The notes under the pieces: generated by a model
Databases searched by the model: none
What the model was told of the DNA's origin: nothing
The model's input: only the letters and a program-made list of their open reading frames with translations
Position numbers and translations under genes: made by a program
Shown here: positions 1 to 6,875 of the stretch, piece after piece
How positions within the stretch are numbered: position 1 is the first letter of the stretch
Layout of the letters: each line of letters opens with the position of its first letter
Assembly (NCBI GenBank): GCA_964519955.1
Contig: CAZFLM010000051.1
Coordinates: forward strand, 1 to 49,783
Source: CAZFLM01 sp964519955
GTDB taxonomy: Bacteria > Armatimonadota > Chthonomonadetes > Chthonomonadales > CAJBBX01
Direction: 5' to 3'
Length of the DNA stretch: 49,783 bases

Positions 1-141
1 GGTCGCCCCGCTCCGCCCGGCAGATCGGCCGCGCGCCCGGGGCCGTCCCCGCCAAGCACAGCGTACCGGTGGGACGGGCGTCCCTGGCCGCCAGCACAGC
101 GCTCCGGTTTGATGGCGGATCGGCCTGCTGGCGCCCTGGAG

Positions 142-161
142 GGTGGGCCTCCGTGCCCACC
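142..161 (+). repeat. REP-like hairpin repeat, family 1
   Basis: GGTGGGC and GCCCACC form a 7-bp stem around loop CTCCGT. It is one of about ten copies in the window, all intergenic, with paired stem substitutions between copies. Confidence 0.8.
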
Positions 162-266
162 GCTGCGCCCACACCCCTAGGTTCGCCGGGCGCCGCCGAT
201 CCCCCTACTGCCAGCGCGCTGCGCGAGCGCCTGGGACTCCTCCGGACTGTCCTACGCCTCACCGGG

Positions 267-275
267 TGCTACAAT
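267..275 (+). promoter_or_regulatory. extended -10 promoter for the sialidase-fold gene
   Basis: TGCTACAAT matches an extended -10 (TGnTANNNT). No convincing -35 lies 17 bp upstream, as expected for extended -10 promoters. It sits 116 bp before the start codon at 391. Confidence 0.5.
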
Positions 276-390
276 GCGGTCAGCGACCGACACATGCAGA
301 CGTCTGCCTGGGCGTCCAGGGGGTTGAGCCGCTGCGATACGCCGCGCCACGGTGCGTGGTGGGCCGAGATCGCGGCCTGTGAGGAGCACC

Positions 391-1623
391 ATGTCACTCG
401 TCTTGAACCTGCTGGCGGCGGCGTGCATCGCCGGCGTGACCGTCGACAAGCCCAAAGGGGAACTCATTCTCCAGCCCGACGGCCTTCACAACCACGCGAG
501 CTGCATCGTCGAGTTGCCGGACGGGCACATCCTGGCGTGCTGGTACCGCGGCTCCGGCGAGTGCCAGGCCGACGATGTGGCTATCATGGGCGCCCGGCTG
601 CTTCCGTCCGGCGCCTGGACGAAGCCGTTCGTGATGGCGGACACGCCGGGCTTGCCGGATCTGAACCCATGTATGGTGGTTGATCCCCAGAAGCGCCTCT
701 GGCTCCTGTGGCCGGTGATCCTGAACAACCGCATGGAGAGCGCGCTGATGAAGTACCGGATCAGCGCCGACTACCAGCGGATGTCCGGAGCACCCCAATG
801 GCAGTGGCAGGACGTGCTGCATTGCCAACCCGGGCCGGAGTACCGGGCTGTCGTCGCGCGCGACCTCGATCGCCAGTGGGCGCAACCGCGGCAGCAGGCA
901 TCGCCCGATGACCGCAAGGAACTGGATGCACGCCTGGTGGACATTCGCCTGAAGTCGATCTCCGCGGACCAGCTCGCGGTGCGCCTTGGGTGGATGACCC
1001 GCGCGCATCCCTACGTTCTGGATGGCAAGCGGCTGATCGTTCCGCTGTACTCCGACGCCTTCGGCTTCTCCATGATGGCCTACACGGACGACTGGGGAAG
1101 CACATGGCGCTGCAGTGAGCCGCTGGTCGGACCGGGCAACATCCAGCCGACCCTCGCCAAGCGGCGCGACGGCACGCTCGTGGCGTACTTCCGCGACGGC
1201 GGCCCACCGCCAAAGCGAGTGATGGTCAGCGAGTCCAAGGATCGCGGCCATACCTGGACACCGCCGCGAGACACCGATCTGCCCGATCCTGGCGCGGGCC
1301 TCGAGGTGCTCGTTCTCGCGAGCGGACGGTGGGTGCTCGTCAACAACGACACAGAGAAGGGGCGCCACAGCCTCGCGATCACCGTCTCCGAGGACGAAGG
1401 GCGCACCTGGACGCGGAAGCGCCACATCGAGCACGATGAGCCGGGTCCCGGCGCCGGCTGGTACGCCTACCCCAGCATCTTGCAAGCCCGCGATGGGACG
1501 ATCCATGTGAGCTACAGCTACGAGCCCAACGCCGGCACGAACGCGGATGGTCTGGGCGAGTGCATCAAGCACGTGCAGTTCACCGAGGCCTGGCTCATGG
1601 AGGGGCAGAGCGCTGCGAAGTAG
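391..1623 (+). CDS. sialidase-fold (BNR repeat) protein, probably exported
   Basis: The product is a 410-residue protein of the sialidase/neuraminidase beta-propeller superfamily. Asp boxes (S-x-D-x-G-x-T-W type) are visible as YTDDWGSTW (about 231-239), SKDRGHTW (about 282-289) and SEDEGRTW (about 333-340). Between them are the short sheet-forming stretches typical of the fold. The start at 391 is chosen because GAGGAG lies 4 bp upstream. The first 15 residues are hydrophobic (LVLNLLAAACIAG) but lack a basic n-region. An upstream in-frame GTG at 352 would add an arginine-rich n-region and a better signal peptide, so the start is not certain. Family members act on sialic acids or other sugars, but many are only propeller proteins. 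Nothing here fixes a substrate. Confidence 0.85.
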   Translation: MSLVLNLLAAACIAGVTVDKPKGELILQPDGLHNHASCIVELPDGHILACWYRGSGECQADDVAIMGARLLPSGAWTKPFVMADTPGLPDLNPCMVVDPQKRLWLLWPVILNNRMESALMKYRISADYQRMSGAPQWQWQDVLHCQPGPEYRAVVARDLDRQWAQPRQQASPDDRKELDARLVDIRLKSISADQLAVRLGWMTRAHPYVLDGKRLIVPLYSDAFGFSMMAYTDDWGSTWRCSEPLVGPGNIQPTLAKRRDGTLVAYFRDGGPPPKRVMVSESKDRGHTWTPPRDTDLPDPGAGLEVLVLASGRWVLVNNDTEKGRHSLAITVSEDEGRTWTRKRHIEHDEPGPGAGWYAYPSILQARDGTIHVSYSYEPNAGTNADGLGECIKHVQFTEAWLMEGQSAAK

Positions 1624-1706
1624 CCCCTGAGCTGATGGAGCCGCCGCTCTGGCCATCGCCACTGCCGCGGCCGGCGTCCCTGCCCGTCCGGGACAGCGCC
1701 CTGGAG

Positions 1707-1726
1707 GGTGGGCCTCCGTGCCCACC
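1707..1726 (+). repeat. REP-like hairpin repeat, family 1
   Basis: GGTGGGC/GCCCACC stem with CTCCGT loop, identical to the copy at 142-161 and in the same relative place of the duplicated cassette. Confidence 0.8.
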
Positions 1727-1812
1727 GCTGCGCCAGTGCGCCCGGGTTCGCCGAGGCCCGCCGATCCCCCTGCCGGCGGCACGTCTCCCCAGGCACCCCG
1801 CATCCCTTCGGA

Positions 1813-1841
1813 TTGTTTTCCGCCTCGCTAAGTGTTACAAT
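1813..1841 (+). promoter_or_regulatory. sigma-70-type promoter of the aro operon
   Basis: TTGTTT (1813-1818), a 17-bp spacer and TACAAT (1836-1841), with a TG one base before the -10 (TGTTACAAT). It lies 64 bp upstream of the aroF start. Confidence 0.6.
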
Positions 1842-1904
1842 GCGGACAGCGGTCGGCGCGCCGAATGGCGTCCCGCCCGCACACGCGACTGGGACCAGCC
1901 ATCC

Positions 1905-2927
1905 ATGATCATCATACTCAAGCCCAACTCCACCGACCAGCAGGTCGACGAGCTTTCGGCCATCTTGCAGGAGCGCGGCCTCGGCGTGCACCTCTCGCGC
2001 GGGGCGGAGACCACCATCCTCGGCGCGATCGGCGTCCTCGACGAGGAGAAGGCCGAACTCGCGGGCCAGCTCGTCGCCATCGATTACGTCGACCGCGTCG
2101 TGCCCATCTCGAAGCCGTACAAGGTGGTCGGCCGCCAGTTCCGCCCCGAGGGCACCGTCGTCGAGGTCAAGGGCGTCAAGATCGGCGGACCGACGCTGTG
2201 CGTCATGGCGGGCCCGTGCACCATCGAGTCCGAGGAGCAGCTCCTCACTACGGCTCGCGCGGTGCGGCAGGCGGGCGCCCACGTGCTGCGCGGCGGCGCG
2301 TTCAAGCCCTCCACCTCGCCCTACAGCTTCCACGGCATGGGCGAGCCGGGCCTGCAGCTTCTGGCCGCAGCCGGCTGCGAGCTGAACATGCCGGTCATCA
2401 CCGAGGTGATGGACACGCGCGACGTCGAGTTGGTGTGCAAGTACTCCGACATCCTGCAGGTCGGCACGCGCAACATGACCAACTTCTCTCTGCTGCGTGA
2501 GATCGGCTCGGCGAAGTTCCCGGTGATGCTGAAGCGCGGCTGGGCGAGCACGATCGAGGAGTGGATGCAGGCGGCCGAGTACATCGCGTCGCGCGGCAAC
2601 TACGACATCATCCTGTGCGAGCGCGGCATCCGCACGTTCGAGACCTACACGCGCAACACGTTCGACATCAACGCGATCCCAGCGGTGAAGGAGCTGTCGC
2701 ACCTGCCGATCATCGCGGACCCGGCGCACGGCACGGGCAAGCGCAGCCTGGTCGCACCGGTGGCGTGCGCCGCGGTGGCGGCCGGCGCCGACGGGCTGAT
2801 GATCGAGGTGCACCCGCATCCCGAAAAGGCGCTGAAGGACGGCGGCCAGTCGCTGCGTCCTGACGGCTTCGCCGAGATGATGGCGCGGCTCGCGCCGGTG
2901 GCTCAGGCGGTGGGCCGCACGCTGTAG
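1905..2927 (+). CDS. aroF: 3-deoxy-7-phosphoheptulonate synthase (DAHP synthase, type I-beta)
   Basis: It condenses phosphoenolpyruvate and erythrose 4-phosphate to DAHP, the first step of the shikimate pathway. The 340-residue protein has an N-terminal ferredoxin/ACT-like domain (about 1-70), followed by the TIM-barrel. In Thermotoga-type enzymes that domain binds tyrosine or phenylalanine for feedback control. Visible signatures are MAGPCTIES (metal-ligand Cys105), VLRGGAFKPSTSPYSFHG, QVGTRNMTNF, KRGWAST, ADPAHGTGKR, EVHPHP and DGGQSL, so the metal and substrate residues look intact. The start ATG is the one giving the usual MIIILKP opening. The SD is weak. It is first gene of aroF-tyrA-aroA. 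The repeat hairpin at 2947-2966 lies between it and tyrA. Confidence 0.96.
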   Translation: MIIILKPNSTDQQVDELSAILQERGLGVHLSRGAETTILGAIGVLDEEKAELAGQLVAIDYVDRVVPISKPYKVVGRQFRPEGTVVEVKGVKIGGPTLCVMAGPCTIESEEQLLTTARAVRQAGAHVLRGGAFKPSTSPYSFHGMGEPGLQLLAAAGCELNMPVITEVMDTRDVELVCKYSDILQVGTRNMTNFSLLREIGSAKFPVMLKRGWASTIEEWMQAAEYIASRGNYDIILCERGIRTFETYTRNTFDINAIPAVKELSHLPIIADPAHGTGKRSLVAPVACAAVAAGADGLMIEVHPHPEKALKDGGQSLRPDGFAEMMARLAPVAQAVGRTL

Positions 2928-2946
2928 GCGTCCCGCGGCCCTGGAG

Positions 2947-2966
2947 GGTGGGCCCCCGTGCCCACC
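2947..2966 (+). repeat. REP-like hairpin repeat, family 1
   Basis: GGTGGGC/GCCCACC stem with a CCCCGT loop, in the aroF-tyrA gap. A GTG inside it opens the tyrA frame but is unlikely to be the start (see tyrA). Confidence 0.75.
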
Positions 2967-3001
2967 GCGGCCTGCCTCGGGTTGGTTGGAGGAACACGGC
3001 A

Positions 3002-3856
3002 CTGAAGACGGTTGGCATCATCGGGCTGGGGCTGATGGGCGGTTCCATCGGTCTGGCCCTCAGGAAGCGCGGAGCAGGCTGGCGCGTTGTCGGGTGGAAC
3101 CGCAGCGCCGGGGTGGCTGACGCGGCGTTGGCGATGGGAGCCATCGACTCGGCAGCGTCCGGCCCCGGCGAGGTCGCGGCTGAGGCGGATGTGCTGGTGA
3201 TCGCGCTGCCGCCGGACCGCGTGGTGCCCATGCTCGCCGAGGTCAGGCAGCATCTGCGCCAGGGCGCAGCCGTCACGGATATCGCCGGAGCGAAGGCGCG
3301 CATCGTGCGGGATGCGACCGCGCTCATCGGGCCGGCGTTCGTCGGCGGCCACCCGATGACCGGGTCGGAGCGCTCGGGCATCGGCGTGGCCAGCGCGGAC
3401 CTGTACGTCGACACGACGTGGGTGCTGACGCCGACCGAGGCCACGTCGCCGGACGCCCTGGCCGCCGTCGAATCGATCGTAGGCGCTGTTGGAGCCCGCC
3501 CGCTGACGTGCGGCGCGGAGGAGCACGATCGCTGGATCGCGGCCGTCAGCCACTTGCCGCACGTGCTGGCCTACGGGTTGGCACAGGCCGCGGCCGAGGC
3601 CGGCGTGCCGCTCAATGTCGGGGCGGGGAGCTTCCGGGATGGCACGCGCGTGGCGGCGGCCGACCCGGGCGCCTGGACCGCCATTCTGCTGGACAACGCT
3701 CCTGATGTGGTTCGTTCTCTCGACGGGTTCACACTCTGGGCAGGCGCCGTGCGAGACGCGGTGGCCTGCGGGGACGCCGATCGGTTGCAGAGGCTGCTGA
3801 CGGAGGCTCGGATGGCCAAGTCGGCTCTCACGCCCGGCGGCGCGACAAACGGGTAG
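3002..3856 (+). CDS. tyrA: prephenate dehydrogenase (probable CTG start)
   Basis: It oxidatively decarboxylates prephenate to 4-hydroxyphenylpyruvate for tyrosine synthesis. From the chosen start the product is 284 residues, the usual size. It opens with the Rossmann dinucleotide motif GIIGLGLMGGSIG. Further motifs are the catalytic-histidine region GHPMTGSERSG and the helical-domain motif AVSHLPHVLAYGLA. The frame has no ATG near this point. The best ribosome binding site, GGAGGA at 2988-2993, is 8 bp before CTG 3002, giving the family-typical MKTVGIIG. The alternative GTG at 2948 lies inside a repeat and would add 18 atypical residues. It ends 6 bp before aroA. Confidence 0.93.
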   Translation: MKTVGIIGLGLMGGSIGLALRKRGAGWRVVGWNRSAGVADAALAMGAIDSAASGPGEVAAEADVLVIALPPDRVVPMLAEVRQHLRQGAAVTDIAGAKARIVRDATALIGPAFVGGHPMTGSERSGIGVASADLYVDTTWVLTPTEATSPDALAAVESIVGAVGARPLTCGAEEHDRWIAAVSHLPHVLAYGLAQAAAEAGVPLNVGAGSFRDGTRVAAADPGAWTAILLDNAPDVVRSLDGFTLWAGAVRDAVACGDADRLQRLLTEARMAKSALTPGGATNG

Positions 3857-3862
3857 CCCACC

Positions 3863-5152
3863 ATGACGGACACGCTAGAGATCAGGCCCCTGGCCAGCCC
3901 GCCCGACACCGTCGTCGAAGTGCCGGGCTCCAAGAGCATCACGAACCGCGCCCTCCTGCTCGCCGCGCTGGCCGATGGGCCGTCACGCATCGAGCGCGCC
4001 CTGTTCTCGGACGACACCCGCTATATGGCCGCGGCGCTGCAGGGGCTAGGCGTGGCGGTCACCGAGGACGAGGACGCCGCCAGCTACTCGGTCACCGGCG
4101 TGGGCCGCGCGTTCCCGTCGAGGAAGGCGGACCTCTTCGTCGGCAATGCCGGCACCGCGGCGCGCTTCCTGACTGCCTACGTCGCGCTGGGCAAGGGGAT
4201 GTTTCGCATCGACGGCGTGCGCCGGATGCGGCAGCGCCCGATCGGCGATCTCCTCGATGCGCTGAAGGAACTCGGCGTGGACGCGAGGTCGGAGGAGGGC
4301 AACGGCTGTCCGCCCATCGTCGTGTATGCGGACGGGCTGCGCGGCGGCACGACCCACGTGCGCGCCGATGTGAGCAGCCAGTACGTCAGCGCGCTCCTCC
4401 TCGTCTCGCCGCTGAGCACGGACGGCGTCGAGCTGCACGTGGAAGGCGATCTGGTCTCGGAGCCCTACATCGAGCTGACGGTGCGGATGATGGAGCAGTG
4501 GGGCGCCCGGCTGGAGCGGCCCGCGCCGAAGGTGTACCGCGTCCCCGGCGGCCAGAGCTACCGCGCCCAGTGCTACGCAGTGGAGCCCGACGCGTCCAGC
4601 GCCTCCTATTTCCTGGCGGCGGCCGCGGTCACCGGTGGGCACGTGCGCGTGCCGGGCCTGGGGCCGAGGGCGCTGCAGGGCGACACCGCCTTCGCCGATG
4701 TCCTGCGGCAGATGGGGTGCGAGGTGGGTGTGGATGGCGGCGGCATCGACGTGCGCGGGCCCGAGCGGCTGCGCGGCGTCGACGTCGACATGAACGCGAT
4801 CTCGGACACGGTGATGACCCTGGCGGCCATCGCCCCGTTCGCCGAGGGCACGACGCACATCCGCAACGTGGCCCACATCCGGCACAAGGAGACCGACCGC
4901 CTGGACGCGCTGGTCACCGAGCTGCATCGCCTCGGCGTGTGTGCGGCGGCCGACGACGACGGCCTCACGATCGAACCCTGCCGCGACCTCACTCCCTGCG
5001 TGGTGCAGACCTACGACGATCACCGCATGGCGATGAGCTTCGCGGTGGCCGGTCTGCGCGCCGAAGGCATCCGCATCGCCGATCCGGACTGCGTCGCCAA
5101 GACGTTCCCCGACTTCTTCCAGCGCCTGCGGCTGTTGGGCGGAGTCGGATAG
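3863..5152 (+). CDS. aroA: 3-phosphoshikimate 1-carboxyvinyltransferase (EPSP synthase)
   Basis: It transfers the enolpyruvyl group of PEP to shikimate 3-phosphate, step six of the shikimate pathway. At 429 residues it is full length. Motifs in order are GSKSITNRALLLAALADG (shikimate-3-phosphate binding), GNAGTAARFL (PEP-binding loop), RPIGDLL, DVSSQYVSALL, EPDASSASYF, the HIRHKETDRL motif and YDDHRMAMSFAVAGLR. LFVGNAGTA carries an alanine after GT where glyphosate-sensitive class I enzymes usually have T-A-x-R-x-L/M, which is normal. The ATG is 6 bp after the tyrA stop with no strong SD, so translation is probably coupled. Confidence 0.96.
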   Translation: MTDTLEIRPLASPPDTVVEVPGSKSITNRALLLAALADGPSRIERALFSDDTRYMAAALQGLGVAVTEDEDAASYSVTGVGRAFPSRKADLFVGNAGTAARFLTAYVALGKGMFRIDGVRRMRQRPIGDLLDALKELGVDARSEEGNGCPPIVVYADGLRGGTTHVRADVSSQYVSALLLVSPLSTDGVELHVEGDLVSEPYIELTVRMMEQWGARLERPAPKVYRVPGGQSYRAQCYAVEPDASSASYFLAAAAVTGGHVRVPGLGPRALQGDTAFADVLRQMGCEVGVDGGGIDVRGPERLRGVDVDMNAISDTVMTLAAIAPFAEGTTHIRNVAHIRHKETDRLDALVTELHRLGVCAAADDDGLTIEPCRDLTPCVVQTYDDHRMAMSFAVAGLRAEGIRIADPDCVAKTFPDFFQRLRLLGGVG

Positions 5153-5177
5153 GGCCGCGTACCGCAGCAAGCAGTCA

Positions 5178-5224
5178 GCAGACAATCGGCCCCCTCGCAT
5201 CAGGCGAGGGGGCCGATTGTCTGC
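5178..5224. terminator. bidirectional terminator, perfect 21-bp stem
   Basis: A perfect inverted repeat (5178-5198 and 5204-5224) with loop ATCAG lies between the convergent aroA (plus) and fibro-slime (minus) genes. It lacks a long T-run on either side. Stem strength and position argue for termination in both directions. Confidence 0.85.
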
Positions 5225-5242
5225 ACTGGGCGAGGGCGATGC

Positions 5243-6028
5243 CTACCTTCGCCGTCGCAGCAGGAGCGCCAGTCCGCCCGCGAGCCCGGCTCCGCAGAAG
5301 GCGAGGGTGCCCGGCTCCGGCACGTCGGGGCTGGTTGGCGTCAGCACGATGGAGGTCTGGATGTTGAAGTTCGACTCCGACGTGTGCCGCTCGGCGAAGA
5401 AGAGGTCGAAGCTGTAGATGTTGCCCGTGGTGAGCCCGAGGCTCGACGCCAGCGTGTCGAGACTGATCGTCGAACTCTCCGCGGGATGGACGCCGCCGAG
5501 GTCGACCACGAGTTGGTCGTTCACGAACACCCACAGATCGTCGTCACCAGTGAAGCTGAAGGTCTCCCCGCCCACGTACGTGAACGCGGAGTGCAGCGCG
5601 TAGGTGAAGTGGTAGTTGTGTGCGCGGCCCTCGTTGCCGAGAAGCTGATCATCGATGGGGAAGAATGCCGAGTTCGAGTACTGGTAGATCCCGCTGCCGG
5701 GCGACGTCTCGTTGAGCGTGATCGGCAGGAGGGCCGACATGTTCACGCCGGAGACGTCGTTGTACCACTGGTCGAAGTACTCCTTGCCGTGCGTCGTCGC
5801 CGTGGTCGTCGAGGAGGCATAGACAGGGTTACCATCGAGGCCCAACGTGGTCTCGACGATCCCGCGATCGTCGCCCATGGTCTTCTCGAAGTCGGGATGC
5901 GTATCGCTGAAGTCCCTTACGACGCCGGTCAGCGTGATGGTCGTCTGCGCCGACGCCGCGCGCGGGGCGGCCACGGCGAGGCTCAGCGCGAGGGCAGCTC
6001 CCGCCGCCCAGATAGAGTGTCTGCTCAA
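5243..6028 (-). CDS. fibro-slime domain protein with PEP-CTERM anchor
   Basis: The product is a 261-residue secreted protein. A signal peptide is clear (basic start, hydrophobic AAGAALALSLAVAAP, cleavage near ASAQ). Then comes the fibro-slime domain: FDQWYNDVSGVN, FFPIDD, HNYHFTY and the signature FSFTGDDDLWVFVNDQLV followed by DLGGVH, which is PA14-like and probably calcium-coordinating. The C-terminus VPEPGTL + hydrophobic segment + RRRR is a PEP-CTERM sorting signal, predicted to be processed by an exosortase. TTG at 6028 is the start: AGGAGG sits about 7 bp upstream and the signal peptide begins right after it. No exosortase gene is in the window. Confidence 0.9.
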   Translation of the reverse strand: MSRHSIWAAGAALALSLAVAAPRAASAQTTITLTGVVRDFSDTHPDFEKTMGDDRGIVETTLGLDGNPVYASSTTTATTHGKEYFDQWYNDVSGVNMSALLPITLNETSPGSGIYQYSNSAFFPIDDQLLGNEGRAHNYHFTYALHSAFTYVGGETFSFTGDDDLWVFVNDQLVVDLGGVHPAESSTISLDTLASSLGLTTGNIYSFDLFFAERHTSESNFNIQTSIVLTPTSPDVPEPGTLAFCGAGLAGGLALLLRRRR

Positions 6029-6147
6029 GTCGGAACCCTCCTGCAGTCCTGTAGGGGAATGGTGAACTGAACAGGAAGGTGCACATCCCATGCCACTGCA
6101 AGCCCACGGGCCGCAACACCGGTACAAAGCTCGGGGGTGCGCAGGGC

Positions 6148-6534
6148 TCACACCTGCACAATCGTGCCGGGGTACCCAGCCAGCGCCTGATCCGAGGTGA
6201 CGAGCGCGATCCCCTCGGTGAGGGCTTGGGCGATGAGTAGGCGATCGAACGGGTCCTTGTGGATCGGTGGGAGTTGGTCCAGCGCGAGCGCGTGGTCGGC
6301 GGTCACGGGCAACTCCTCGTAGCCGTTCTCGACCAAGCCCCGGCGCAGCCTCCGCGGATCGACCCGGAAGTCGTCGCGCCCCAGGCTGCGCTTGATCGCG
6401 ATCTCCCAGAAGCTGGCCGCGCTGAAGATGAGGGTGTTCGCCGGTTGCTCGAGCAGAGCGCGGGCCTCGGCAGTGAGTCTGGCGGGCTCCGCAGCGGCCC
6501 ACAGCAGCAGGTGCGTGTCGAGGAGGAGCCTCAA
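6148..6534 (-). CDS. vapC: PIN-domain ribonuclease toxin (VapC-like)
   Basis: A 128-residue single PIN domain, probably the toxin of a type II toxin-antitoxin pair cleaving RNA. The acidic metal-binding set is intact: Asp6 in LLLDTHLLLW, Glu44 in SFWEIAIK, Asp97 in DPFDRLLIAQA and Asp115 in LVTSDQAL. It starts with TTG, whose last bases form the TGA stop of the upstream antitoxin (TTGA overlap), so the two are translationally coupled. The variant is the PIN group usually paired with Phd/YefM-type antitoxins rather than AbrB-type VapB. Confidence 0.9.
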   Translation of the reverse strand: MRLLLDTHLLLWAAAEPARLTAEARALLEQPANTLIFSAASFWEIAIKRSLGRDDFRVDPRRLRRGLVENGYEELPVTADHALALDQLPPIHKDPFDRLLIAQALTEGIALVTSDQALAGYPGTIVQV

Positions 6535-6785
6535 TCGCGGCCATCCGTCCCGCCGAACAGCGCCTCAACGATCTCGGTGCCCATCCGGTCAAAGTCGTCA
6601 GGCACCGCGATCTGGCCTTCCAGGAACCCGAGGCGGTGGGTGGCCGCGGCTTCCGGAGCATGCAGCGGGACTATCCTCGCGACGGGCGTGCCGGCCCGAC
6701 TGATCGTGATCGACTCACCCGCGGCCACCCGCGCGAGCAGCCGCGACAGGTGGGTCTTGGCCTCGTGTATGTTGACAGTGTCCAA
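6531..6785 (-). CDS. Phd/YefM-family antitoxin of the PIN toxin
   Basis: The 84-residue antitoxin begins with the family-typical NIHEAKTHLSRLLARV, the DNA-binding and dimerisation half. A degenerate toxin-binding tail ends GTEIVEALFGGTDGRD. The start chosen is TTG 6785: GGAG lies 6 bp upstream, and it gives the standard length. A longer in-frame start at 6842 would add 19 unrelated residues. It precedes the toxin gene with a 4-bp overlap. It probably represses its own promoter together with the toxin through the repeats at 6806-6829. Confidence 0.88.
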   Translation of the reverse strand: MDTVNIHEAKTHLSRLLARVAAGESITISRAGTPVARIVPLHAPEAAATHRLGFLEGQIAVPDDFDRMGTEIVEALFGGTDGRD

Positions 6786-6805
6786 GCGGTTCTCCGGTTG
6801 GGGTG

Positions 6806-6829
6806 ATAGACTTAGTCTATATGACTTAG
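6806..6829 (-). promoter_or_regulatory. putative operator of the antitoxin-toxin operon
   Basis: This is an AT-rich island in GC-rich surroundings directly upstream of the antitoxin. ATAGACTTAGTCTAT (6806-6820) is a palindrome with ATAGAC/GTCTAT arms. The 7-mer GACTTAG occurs twice (6809-6815 and 6823-6829), 14 bp apart. The layout fits autoregulation by a Phd-type repressor. Confidence 0.6.
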
Positions 6830-6875
6830 GCCATGCTGTCAATGGGTCTGAGCAGTCCGGTCCGAGCCCGCTACC

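Larger units (their letters stand above)
131..290 (+). repeat. duplicated upstream cassette, copy 1
   Basis: This stretch aligns with 1696-1857. Both begin with GCGCCCTGGAGGGTGGGC and contain the hairpin repeat, then a shared block GGTTCGCCG...CCGCCGATCCCCCT. Both end in an extended -10 box followed by GCGG(T/A)CAGCG. The distance from the first base to the -10 is 139 bp here and 140 bp in the second copy. The two copies lie in front of unrelated genes. Confidence 0.75.
1..390. other. non-coding leader region of the sialidase-fold gene
   Basis: No credible gene is visible here. Open frames in this stretch are arginine/proline-rich high-GC by-products that continue out of frame into the next gene. 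It holds a degenerate hairpin repeat near 68-92, a good hairpin repeat at 142-161, an extended -10 promoter at 267-275 and a ribosome binding site at 381-386. From 131 to about 290 it is a diverged duplicate of 1696-1857 upstream of aroF. Confidence 0.6.
1696..1857 (+). repeat. duplicated upstream cassette, copy 2
   Basis: This is the second copy of the cassette described at 131-290, here carrying the aroF promoter. The -35 region has diverged: TTGTTT is present here and not in copy 1. Confidence 0.75.

Noticed and set aside
394..1803. 469-codon minus-strand frame across the sialidase-fold gene
   Set aside because: Compositionally a shadow; the plus strand carries Asp boxes and an RBS.
2948..3001. 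GTG start for tyrA giving 18 extra residues
   Set aside because: It lies inside the repeat hairpin and has no SD at proper distance; CTG 3002 has an ideal SD and family-typical N-terminus.
5178..5224. Possible attachment site or mobile element end
   Set aside because: A single hairpin between convergent housekeeping genes with no integrase or direct repeats; a terminator explains it.
6531..6842. Longer form of the antitoxin starting at 6842
   Set aside because: The additional 19 residues are translated from the operator region; TTG 6785 has an SD and gives the standard family start.
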